This document shows positions 8,647 to 16,328 of a stretch of DNA of 64,000 nucleotides, one piece after another (the stretch's first letter is position 1; each line of letters begins with the position of its first letter). The notes under the pieces were generated by a model. That model was not told where the DNA came from. It did not search any database and worked only from the letters and a program-made list of their open reading frames with translations. The stretch comes from Glaciecola sp964195425. Lineage in GTDB: Bacteria; Pseudomonadota; Gammaproteobacteria; Enterobacterales; Alteromonadaceae. Location: positions 124,001 to 188,000 of the forward strand of contig CAXMOM010000043.1 of assembly GCA_964195425.1 (NCBI GenBank), read 5' to 3'. The position numbers were made by a program, and so were the translations under genes.

Positions 8647-10377
8647 ATGGAAATGAGAAGAAGGCTGCATGTTTTACTTGTTGATGATGATCTGGCCGAC
8701 CGCCGTATTATTCGCCGCACCTTGGCTGAGAACGCTGCCGATGTAAAAATAGTCGAGGCTGTATCGGTAGAGGAAGGCTTAGGCATTTTGCAGAATCAAA
8801 GCTTCGATGTCATTTTGCTTGATTACAAGTTACCTGGGGCTAACGGCATAGAAATGGTGCAAGAACTCAGGTCTAGGCCTGATTTAGGTAGTATTGCTAT
8901 TATTATGATGAGTGCTTCGCAAAACGAAGCCTTAGCGGTTCAGTGCATAGAGTCGGGTGCACAAGATTTTATCCAGAAGTCTGACCTACAACGCCTTAAT
9001 CTTCATCGCGCTATTGTGCATGCCCACAAACGTTTTGAACTAGAACATAAATTACATCAAAACTATCTTAACGTTAAGCACCTTGCTGAAAAAGATCCTT
9101 TAACAGGCCTGTCTAACCGTCATCATTTTAATGAGATGATGGACATGCTTATTGTTCCCTTAGGCCAGTCGAAGGTCGATGTAGCCCTACTTGTGATGGA
9201 TTTAGATAATTTTAAATATATTAATGACACCCTGGGCCACGATGCAGGCGATAGATTATTAATAGAGTTTGCGACACGAGTAAAAAAACTATTAAGACGC
9301 CATGAAAGCTTTGCTCGAATAGGTGGTGACGAGTTTGCCATTATCTTAAACGGGATCAAGTCGACCCAGCAAGTGAGGTTAGTTGCTCAGCGTATTCATG
9401 AAGCCTTGAAGTTGCCTATGAAGTTAGGCAGTGCAGAAGTAGAATGTCGGGCCAGTATTGGCGCTGCAATTTATCCGCTGCAAGCGAGCGAAAAGGAAAG
9501 CTTAATCAAGTATGCCGATATTGCCATGTATAAAGCGAAAGCCGATGGAAAAGGCAAAATGCGCTTATATGACCAAGCAATGAGTGCCGACCACAAGCGC
9601 TTATTCGACATTCAAGCCGGATTAAAACAGCATATCCATAACGATGGGTTTAATATTCATTTTCAGCCTGTAATTGACTTACATAATAATCAAAATGTTG
9701 GTTTTGAAGCCCTTATTCGCTGGCCGGTCAATGAACATAACTATGTGCCCGATGAGTTTATTCCTATCGCCGAGAAAAACGCTGATATTCATGCAATAGG
9801 GCATTGGGTAATTGATAAAGCTATTGCTCAAATTTCAATTTGGCAAAAAGCCTATGCAAAAGAACGCTTTATCGCTATTAATATTTCACCGGTACAACTG
9901 CAAAACCATTCTGTTACTGAATATATAATTGACCGCGCCGAAGCCTATTCGGTTAATCCAAAAAACATTGTACTTGAGATAACGGAAACCGCCTTATTCG
10001 AAAAACAGAGTGCTATTAAGCATTCTATTGAAGTACTTTCTGACTATGGTTTTGTTATTTCGCTAGACGATTTTGGCGTTGGATACTCATCTATTTCTCA
10101 CTTAATTGATTTTCCAATAAGCGTTGTTAAGCTTGATAAATCCTTGTTTACCGTTAAGCACAGCGAAGAAAAGCGCAAAGCCGTATTTGAAGCTTTAGCT
10201 GAAATGTTAAAGCGCTTAAAAATGATCGTGGTTGCCGAAGGCATAGAAACTCAAGCCCATTTGGATATGTGTAAATCCTTAAAGATTGATCACGGGCAAG
10301 GGTTCTTTTTAGGGCGCCCAGCAACTGCCGAGAGTTTTGATACAGAGCTACGCAGTGTCGACAACTTGTTGGTGTAG
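8647..10377 (+). CDS. Response regulator with GGDEF and EAL domains (c-di-GMP turnover)
   Basis: The 576-residue protein has a receiver domain (1-125; acidic pocket DDD at 13-15, phosphorylatable Asp59 in VILLDYKLPG, Lys111), a GGDEF domain (about 145-310; GGDEF intact at 226-230) and an EAL domain (about 320-570; EAL at 354-356). In the EAL domain the motifs EITE, SLDDFGVGYSS, VKLDKS and VVAEGIET are present, so the phosphodiesterase looks competent. The cyclase active site is also intact, whereas the product-inhibition site reads RRHE in place of RxxD, so feedback control may be lost. It follows a cytoplasmic histidine kinase in the same operon. I infer that phosphorylation sets the balance between making and degrading c-di-GMP. 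Confidence 0.92.
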   Translation: MEMRRRLHVLLVDDDLADRRIIRRTLAENAADVKIVEAVSVEEGLGILQNQSFDVILLDYKLPGANGIEMVQELRSRPDLGSIAIIMMSASQNEALAVQCIESGAQDFIQKSDLQRLNLHRAIVHAHKRFELEHKLHQNYLNVKHLAEKDPLTGLSNRHHFNEMMDMLIVPLGQSKVDVALLVMDLDNFKYINDTLGHDAGDRLLIEFATRVKKLLRRHESFARIGGDEFAIILNGIKSTQQVRLVAQRIHEALKLPMKLGSAEVECRASIGAAIYPLQASEKESLIKYADIAMYKAKADGKGKMRLYDQAMSADHKRLFDIQAGLKQHIHNDGFNIHFQPVIDLHNNQNVGFEALIRWPVNEHNYVPDEFIPIAEKNADIHAIGHWVIDKAIAQISIWQKAYAKERFIAINISPVQLQNHSVTEYIIDRAEAYSVNPKNIVLEITETALFEKQSAIKHSIEVLSDYGFVISLDDFGVGYSSISHLIDFPISVVKLDKSLFTVKHSEEKRKAVFEALAEMLKRLKMIVVAEGIETQAHLDMCKSLKIDHGQGFFLGRPATAESFDTELRSVDNLLV

Positions 10378-10418
10378 AGCATGGGTATAAGCTGCATTAC
10401 TTTTGGTGCATACCTTAG

Positions 10419-11537
10419 ATGATCGAAAACACCGGTATGGAGACTGCACTAGCCGAGCTCTTTAAGGGCAAAGCTTTCAATAAGTTGGAAACGGTGCAGT
10501 CCCTTTGGAGTGGATATGGTGAAATCGCTCGCTATTCAAATCATAATGTTTCTGCAGAACACGCTACCCAAAGTCCGCAAACGTGTATTGCTAAAGTTGT
10601 AAGTCTGCAGCAGCAGGCTGATCATCCTCGGGGCTGGAACACAGAAGTCTCTCATCAGCGTAAGCTATCTTCTTATATAAACGAACAGCATTTTTATCAA
10701 TATTTTGCTGTATTTACGAATGAATATTGTAAGGTGCCTGAGTTGCTTGAGGCAGGTGCAGACAACAATAATATTTGGATGTTACTGCAAGACCTCGATG
10801 CTGCCGGGTTTGCAAATAGAAGTAGTAACGCAAATTTGGCATTGATTGAGCTTGGGGTAAAGTGGCTAGCTAATTTTCATGCCTGCTTTATGCATGATAC
10901 TGGGGTTGATGCTTCTAATGTTAATGACCCTAAGGTCTATGAACCTAAAGTAGATAAAACTATACAAGCCGCAACCGCCAGCAGTGTGCGTTGGCAGCAA
11001 CACAGAAGCAAGGTATGGCCCATTGGCACATACTGGCATTTGGCAACCCGTAAGCAAGAATGGCTGGCCATGCCAGATTCTGACTTGAAAATTAATGCCA
11101 GTAAAATTGATGAACATTTAAACAGCGCTAGGTTTCAAACCTTGGTTCACGGCGATGCTAAGCTAGCAAACTTTTGCATTCATATTGATAATGTACAAAT
11201 AGCAGCAGTGGATTTCCAATATGTTGGTTTTGGTGTGGGTATGAAAGATCTCGTTTATTTTTTGGGTAGTTGCTTAGATGGAAGTGAATTGCAAAGTAAA
11301 ACTCCCGCTTTACTTGCTCTTTACTTTAGTGTGTTAAAGAAGGCGCTTAATCGAGTTTCAAACCACGTTACGTCTCATCAATCCATGATTGACTTTAGTT
11401 TATTAGAAAAAGAGTATAGAGCATTATATCCTTTCGCTTGGGCAGATTTTGAGCGCTTTTTAATTGGCTGGTCACCTGGGCACATTAAGCTCAATGAGTA
11501 TTCTTGTGAGCAAACGCGTTTAGCCCTATCTAAGTAA
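10419..11537 (+). CDS. Phosphotransferase-fold protein (APH/choline kinase-like)
   Basis: This 372-residue protein belongs to the aminoglycoside phosphotransferase/choline-kinase fold. A catalytic loop (LVHGDAKLANF, about 240-250) supplies the catalytic Asp, and a following AAVDFQYVGFG supplies the metal-binding DFQ. The N-lobe carries a likely ATP-contacting lysine in CIAKVV and a hinge-like LLQDLDAAGF. The version resembles the EcKinase/CHK kinase-like branch more than classical resistance enzymes, so a small-molecule kinase is likelier than an antibiotic-resistance gene. The start ATG at 10419 has no clear ribosome binding site; the ATG at residue 7 is an alternative. It is 41 bases after the GGDEF-EAL gene and may be co-transcribed. 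The substrate is unknown. Confidence 0.75.
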   Translation: MIENTGMETALAELFKGKAFNKLETVQSLWSGYGEIARYSNHNVSAEHATQSPQTCIAKVVSLQQQADHPRGWNTEVSHQRKLSSYINEQHFYQYFAVFTNEYCKVPELLEAGADNNNIWMLLQDLDAAGFANRSSNANLALIELGVKWLANFHACFMHDTGVDASNVNDPKVYEPKVDKTIQAATASSVRWQQHRSKVWPIGTYWHLATRKQEWLAMPDSDLKINASKIDEHLNSARFQTLVHGDAKLANFCIHIDNVQIAAVDFQYVGFGVGMKDLVYFLGSCLDGSELQSKTPALLALYFSVLKKALNRVSNHVTSHQSMIDFSLLEKEYRALYPFAWADFERFLIGWSPGHIKLNEYSCEQTRLALSK

Positions 11538-11677
11538 GCATATTATTTTCAATACAATCAGCGATTTACTCTATTTACGTATTGTTGCAAATACTTTTGT
11601 ATCAGATGAGTATCTCTCCCACCGCCCTTTTTTTGTATAATTGGCTCATAAATAAAACCTTAGACAAGAGATGCAAC

Positions 11678-12070
11678 ATGTTGAAAAAATTACTAATATC
11701 CTCCGTATGTCTTACTTGCTTTAGTGTTTCAAACCTTGCTAATGCGTCCATTGAAAGTGTTCTTGCCAACATTTGCGCAATAGTAGAAGCAGACGACAAA
11801 AGTGAACTGCGCAAGAAGTTGAGAAACGTACAATCAAATTATTCGATTAAACTAAAAGATTACTACGATGGTATTTCTTGCGGAAATAACAGCTTAATTA
11901 GAGTAGCCATTTTGAATGATGCCTCTGAAGCAGGCGCACTTTTGGTTAAAAAGATGCCAAAAAAGTATTTGTCCGCACCTGAAGCTGACGGAAAAACGAT
12001 AACGGCATGGATAAATGAACAAGGCATGGCTGACCATCCTGTTGCCCTTGCTGTGAAAGCTAGAATATAA
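11678..12070 (+). CDS. Secreted DUF3718-type small protein
   Basis: The 130-residue protein starts at ATG 11678, eight bases after AAGAG. The frame is open further upstream, but only this start places a classical signal peptide at the N-terminus (MLKKLLISSVCLTCFSVS, then NLANA before the cleavage site). The mature part of about 107 residues has two cysteines (in ANICAIVEADDK and DGISCGNNSLIR) that could form a disulfide. This is the pattern of the DUF3718 family, which is common in Alteromonadales and has no known function. A strong terminator about 60 bases downstream makes it a single-gene unit. Confidence 0.75.
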   Translation: MLKKLLISSVCLTCFSVSNLANASIESVLANICAIVEADDKSELRKKLRNVQSNYSIKLKDYYDGISCGNNSLIRVAILNDASEAGALLVKKMPKKYLSAPEADGKTITAWINEQGMADHPVALAVKARI

Positions 12071-12130
12071 ACCCTTTATCACCTGTTGATAACATATTTA
12101 ACATGGTAGGCAGATGGACTTTGCCATTTT

Positions 12131-12159
12131 ATGACCTCCTTTTTGGAGGTCATTTTTTT
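12131..12159 (+). terminator. Strong intrinsic terminator after the DUF3718 gene
   Basis: ATGACCTCC (12131-12139) pairs perfectly with GGAGGTCAT (12145-12153) across a TTTTT loop, followed by a run of T. The remaining intergenic sequence up to 12378 shows no gene or clear signal. Confidence 0.88.
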
Positions 12160-12378
12160 ATGTGATAATTCTGTGTCAAGCCGCAAAGGTTGGTCGACAT
12201 CCTCACGAACAGTCATTAACTTGTTGGAATAAATCGACGTTCCATATTTCCCATCTATGTAAACCGTTATTTAGGGGATAGCATTGATATGGACTTAATC
12301 ACAGTCTTAATTTTCTTTAACTCACATGGAGATGAGCATCAATAGAATGATTAAAGAGGAATCTAAGCAAGGTCTGCA

Positions 12379-13059
12379 TCAAAAGTATTTAGCAAGTCTA
12401 ACGGTGACCCTATGCATAAACGCCTGCCACTCAGGCGCAAGCGACGGGTCTTGAAAAGCTCTACTTGCCAATGCCATGCACGCTTGTGGATCCTCGGTTG
12501 GAAGCTTCAACTGTCGTAATTCCCATATTTCTTTAATTGATATGGGCGAGTCATCGCGATGAAGTAATATAATGTCATCCCCTTTGGAAATTTCTCCTTC
12601 TTGTAACACGCTGTAATACCAGCCAGTTATTGCGTGCTTAGCTACTAATAAGTCTATATTTCCTGCTCCGTATCGCTGGTTTATTTTAGAGCAAGGCGTT
12701 CGTGGCGAGACTACTTTTACTATTGCACTGCCTATTTGATATTGGTCACCTATAAACACATTACTCTCGTGCATATTCGGTGCAGAAATATTTTCACCTA
12801 TTGTGCCAATAACGATTTCTTGTGGAGAATCGGGAAAGGCCTCACAGATAGTTAAATAGCTTTGTTGGGCGAACTGATGCAAAGCCATGTAAGGGCCACC
12901 ATGGAGTTTTTTATTACCTTGCTCGTCTTCAAGTGCACCTTCAAATTTTACATGCAATGTAACATGTGGTTTTTTGACTATGCTACTGGGTGACTGCCTT
13001 GGTCCAAAAGGTTTTGGCTTTCCAGCATATAAATATTCAACAACTGAAAGGCTATTCAT
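12379..13059 (-). CDS. MOSC domain protein, YiiM-like
   Basis: The 226-residue protein has a MOSC domain (about 30-165) and a C-terminal three-helix '3-alpha' domain (about 170-215), the arrangement of E. coli YiiM. The conserved MOSC cysteine thought to bind the molybdenum cofactor is in VSPRTPCSKINQRYG, and the family motif EDEQGNKKLHGGPYMALH, equivalent to the usual D-KHHGG-DKAV region, is present. YiiM helps detoxify N-hydroxylated base analogues such as 6-hydroxylaminopurine, so a molybdoenzyme reductase role is likely. It stands alone on the minus strand, divergent from the ECF sigma factor gene. Confidence 0.85.
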   Translation of the reverse strand: MNSLSVVEYLYAGKPKPFGPRQSPSSIVKKPHVTLHVKFEGALEDEQGNKKLHGGPYMALHQFAQQSYLTICEAFPDSPQEIVIGTIGENISAPNMHESNVFIGDQYQIGSAIVKVVSPRTPCSKINQRYGAGNIDLLVAKHAITGWYYSVLQEGEISKGDDIILLHRDDSPISIKEIWELRQLKLPTEDPQACMALASRAFQDPSLAPEWQAFMHRVTVRLAKYF

Positions 13060-13216
13060 AAGGGTTTATCTTCTCAATTCATACTGAATTTGTATGGTAG
13101 AGTGAATTTAGCTTTTGAGCAAATAAACAAATAAATTAACAATATTTGTAGCACGTATAAACCTTTTCAAAAGACTTGGCGACAAATACTATGAAGCAAA
13201 TAAATTATAATGAGAT

Positions 13217-13777
13217 ATGGACACACATTTGAAGCTGGTTGATCCGCATAGCAGACAAGACACGACCGAGAGTCAGTTGATTGCTATGACACAAGCACAA
13301 GACAAAGAGGCATTTAGAGCCTTATATCAAATGCACCTTTCTAAAGTGTATGGATTGTGTTGTCGCTTATGTTGCGACAGGTCGCAAGCTGAGGATGCTA
13401 CGCAAGAAGTTTTTATTCAGGTGTGGCAAAAAATAGGTAATTTTAAGGGTGACAGTAAGTTTTCGACTTGGCTACACAGTGTTGCTGCAAACGTCACTAT
13501 TTCTTATGTACGTAAGCAAAAAGGCTGGTGGCAAAAAATGATGAACATAGAGGAATCAAATGTTCAAGAACCAGTTAGCGAGGCGTCTATCGCCGACACC
13601 GATATTGAAAAGTGGATTCTGCGATTGCCCGAAAGAGCAAGATGGGTATTCGTTTTACACGCTATTGAAGGTTACCGCCATGATCAAGTAGCCGATATGC
13701 TTGGCATAGCGGTAGGCACAAGCAAAGCCCAGTTTCACCGAGCTAAGCATTTAATTGAGGAGTGGATGGATGAGTAA
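13217..13777 (+). CDS. RNA polymerase sigma factor, ECF subfamily
   Basis: The 186-residue protein has sigma region 2 (about 25-95; EDATQEVFIQVWQKIGNFKG, then FSTWLHSVAANVTISYVRK) and region 4 (about 125-180; LPERARWVFVLHAIEGYRHD and a helix-turn-helix through GIAVGTSKAQFHRAK). It lacks regions 1 and 3, as ECF factors do. Its stop overlaps the start of the next gene in ATGGATGAGTAA, which signals translational coupling to the putative anti-sigma factor. The next two genes encode a membrane protein and a surface or periplasmic repeat protein, so it probably answers an envelope signal. I could not identify its target promoter motif. Confidence 0.9.
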   Translation: MDTHLKLVDPHSRQDTTESQLIAMTQAQDKEAFRALYQMHLSKVYGLCCRLCCDRSQAEDATQEVFIQVWQKIGNFKGDSKFSTWLHSVAANVTISYVRKQKGWWQKMMNIEESNVQEPVSEASIADTDIEKWILRLPERARWVFVLHAIEGYRHDQVADMLGIAVGTSKAQFHRAKHLIEEWMDE

Positions 13778-14300
13778 TACTAAAAAACCGTCTATTGAAG
13801 AACTAATTGTAGCGCTTGAGAAGTATAAAAACCCTGAGCGTGATTTGTGGCAGGGCATTGAATTTGGTTTGCAGCAAAATACAAATACGACCGCGGACAT
13901 TCAAGGCGAGGCAGATAAGTCGCCGACACAAGTTCGGCAAGTAAGATCAAGCTTAAGGCCCGTTTATGCATTAGCAGCAAGTGTGACGTTGGCATTACTG
14001 GTGGGCTATTTTAGCTTCCAAACCGGCCGTGTAGAGTCAGGGCAAGCACTAATAGTGCAAATGAGTGAGCAACACAGCCTGCAAAAAGATTCGTTATTGA
14101 CGAGCTTGCAAGGGCAACCTACTACTACACAAAATTGGCAACAACAAATAGCAGAATTAGATGAGGCAGCAGTAGCGATTAAAAAAGCTTTAGAAAACGA
14201 ACCTAACAACGCTGCGCTTTTAAAAATGCTACAACGAGTATACGAACAACAAATTGCGTTAATAGAACGCGTCCATGCACCAGCATGGCAACAAATTTAA
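13770..14300 (+). CDS. Putative membrane anti-sigma factor
   Basis: The ATG at 13770 was chosen because GAGGAG lies seven bases upstream and the start overlaps the sigma factor's last codons. The 176-residue protein has a soluble N-terminal part (1-65), one membrane helix (about 70-90; PVYALAASVTLALLVGYFSF) and a periplasmic part with predicted coiled-coil (about 110-170). The layout and coupling to an ECF gene fit an anti-sigma factor. The zinc-binding HxxxCxxC motif of the ZAS group is absent, so it would be a non-zinc type. Function is inferred mainly from position. Confidence 0.65.
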   Translation: MSNTKKPSIEELIVALEKYKNPERDLWQGIEFGLQQNTNTTADIQGEADKSPTQVRQVRSSLRPVYALAASVTLALLVGYFSFQTGRVESGQALIVQMSEQHSLQKDSLLTSLQGQPTTTQNWQQQIAELDEAAVAIKKALENEPNNAALLKMLQRVYEQQIALIERVHAPAWQQI

Positions 14301-14313
14301 ATAAGGTAAACAC

Positions 14314-15306
14314 ATGAAAATATTACATTTTACAAAGGTCTATTTGTGGTTACTCGCGATCCTTAGCGCGCTATTTTTAGCTTCCTCAACAATTGTTTTT
14401 GCGAATGAAGTTGTTAACAAAACACTAGACGTTAGCAGCGACAGCTTAATCGAGATAAAACATGTCTCGGGCGAAGCTAAAGTTATTGGTTGGGATAAAA
14501 GCGAGGTCAAAGTAGAGGGCGAACTTGGAGATAAAACTGAATCATTTAGGTTCGAACGCGATGGCAAGTCGGTTATTATTGAGGTAATAGTTGAAAAGCA
14601 CGGTAACAGTTGGGGCTGGAACAATCATGGCGGCACAGGCGATGACTTAGTGATTCACGTACCTCACAATAGCCGCATAGATTACCATTCACCGAATGCC
14701 GATATGTCTATTGAAGACATTTTTGGCGGCTCAGATATAGATATGATTAACGGCGACCTAACCGCTAATAATCTTACCGGTAGAATAAGCCTACAAACCG
14801 TTAATGGTGATATTCGAGGGACTAAATTAGCTGGTGAACTTACTCTTGATGCTGTAAACGGTGACATCAAAGTCGACCACATTAAAGGTGATGTAATACG
14901 CGCAAACACGGTAAACGGAGATGTAAAAGTGAACTCTTCAGCCAAAGAAGTACGAGCAGAAACCGTTAACGGTGACATTGAATTTACATTAGGCGATGTA
15001 AATTCAATAAAGACTAATACTGTAAATGGTAGCATTGAAATGGATATGAACTTAATTGATGGCGGCACTGTTAGAGCAAGCTCTGTTGGCGGTGACATTA
15101 GATTTGGCTTCCAAGAAGGCGTGCAAGCCAAATTTGATCTTGAGGCACATGCCGGTGGCAGTATTAAAAACCGTATTACGAGTGAAGAAGCAAGTAGTGC
15201 CAAATATGGTCTAAGAAAATGGTTAGAGTTTTCAACGGGCAACCCTGCTGTGAAGGTCGAGGCGTCAACAGTTAATGGGCGAATTGAAGTAAAGACCAGA
15301 AACTAA
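14314..15306 (+). CDS. DUF4097-like envelope protein with VNGD repeats
   Basis: The 330-residue protein begins with a signal peptide (about 1-30) and continues as a repetitive beta-structure. A motif close to TVNGDI recurs about every 20 residues (MINGDL, TVNGDI, AVNGDI, TVNGDV, TVNGDI, TVNGSI, SVGGDI) between residues 145 and 270, as expected for a right-handed beta-helix of the DUF4097/putative auto-transporter adhesin type. It follows the anti-sigma gene by 13 bases in the same operon, so it is likely part of the ECF stress response. The function of this family is not established; secretion to the periplasm or cell surface is inferred from the signal peptide. Confidence 0.75.
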   Translation: MKILHFTKVYLWLLAILSALFLASSTIVFANEVVNKTLDVSSDSLIEIKHVSGEAKVIGWDKSEVKVEGELGDKTESFRFERDGKSVIIEVIVEKHGNSWGWNNHGGTGDDLVIHVPHNSRIDYHSPNADMSIEDIFGGSDIDMINGDLTANNLTGRISLQTVNGDIRGTKLAGELTLDAVNGDIKVDHIKGDVIRANTVNGDVKVNSSAKEVRAETVNGDIEFTLGDVNSIKTNTVNGSIEMDMNLIDGGTVRASSVGGDIRFGFQEGVQAKFDLEAHAGGSIKNRITSEEASSAKYGLRKWLEFSTGNPAVKVEASTVNGRIEVKTRN

Positions 15307-15483
15307 GTGGTAATTGTAAATGATGTAATATTTTGAAAGGTTTGCTTACATTTACGGCCTAAAGGATAGTGAAAATCAATTGTTATTAGTGCTAATATTA
15401 TCAAGATATCAACAGCAGTCCATGTTTGTTAGATACGGCATATTTTGAAAATTATTAGCATTTCTCCTATTGAGGTCGCAACA

Positions 15484-16038
15484 ATGAAAATCAAATTATC
15501 AAGCAGCAGTAAAGCACTCATGTTTATAGCGTTATGCTCGTCCCTCAGTATGTTTTTGGCAAATGCTACGTCAGCGGCAATGCAATCTCAACAGTCAACA
15601 GAACAAATGTCTGATGCATTAGAAAAAGATGAAAATGTTGAAGTTATTGGTATCGTCGGTGAACGGACAACCGCTTATTTCCGTGTCCAAATGGAAAAAG
15701 CCGAGATAGATTTTTATGATGGATTTAATTTACTCGCGGATAATGACAAATTCAAAGTAATGTGTCGTCGTGAAAAGCGCCCTGGCAGTAATATTAGTGG
15801 TACAGCGTGTTACCCAAAGTATTTGCTTGATAAACTGGCGCAAGCAAACCAAGATGCACTAGAACGCGGTTTACCGCAGCCTTCATTAAAGGACGTACAA
15901 TTGAAGGGAAAAAAAGACCGGGAAGAGTCTATGGCATATGTTGAAAAAGTCGTCATTGAAAATCCACAATTGCTCAAGAAACTAATTGCTCTAAATGAAA
16001 GACAAGCTAAATATGAAGAATCAAAGCTAAATCGATAA
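15484..16038 (+). CDS. Secreted protein of unknown function
   Basis: The start at ATG 15484 is preferred over the upstream TTG at 15445 because GAGGT lies seven bases before it and the signal peptide then begins correctly (MKIKLSSSSKALMFIALCSS, cleavage near ATSA). The mature part of about 153 residues has a segment NVEVIGIVGERTTAYFRVQM, two cysteines (KVMCRREK and GTACYPKYL) that may pair, and a charged helical C-terminus. I do not recognise a named domain. The VEVIGIVG stretch loosely recalls the start of TonB-receptor plug domains, but no receptor follows. It lies 178 bases after the repeat protein. Confidence 0.6.
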   Translation: MKIKLSSSSKALMFIALCSSLSMFLANATSAAMQSQQSTEQMSDALEKDENVEVIGIVGERTTAYFRVQMEKAEIDFYDGFNLLADNDKFKVMCRREKRPGSNISGTACYPKYLLDKLAQANQDALERGLPQPSLKDVQLKGKKDREESMAYVEKVVIENPQLLKKLIALNERQAKYEESKLNR

Positions 16039-16328
16039 GAAACTCAGCACAGTTAATCTGTAACTTATGCTGCTTTGTGCAATAGCATTCATCGTTGTTG
16101 TGTATCAGGCAGGTGATAAGTACGCCATGTAATTACAAAAAAACTTAAGGGAATTGTAAAACTTCAGTTGTAAGGCCTAAAACCCTATGTGTAGAGGCTT
16201 AGCGAAAGTCGTGGCTTTTTAGACGCAACTATTAACGGTATTAGTAATCATTTTTGTCTAATTCTGACAAGACAAATTGCTTAGCTTAGCGCATAATAAC
16301 AGCCCGTTTTTCATTCTTAAGGACTCGC

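Noticed and set aside
10419..11537. Aminoglycoside resistance gene
   Set aside because: The fold is shared, but the sequence looks like the EcKinase/CHK-like branch, with no resistance-gene context.
14682..15242. Long minus-strand open frame opposite the VNGD-repeat gene
   Set aside because: It is a shadow of the repetitive plus-strand gene; the protein is low-complexity Ser/Thr/Pro-rich with no start signal.
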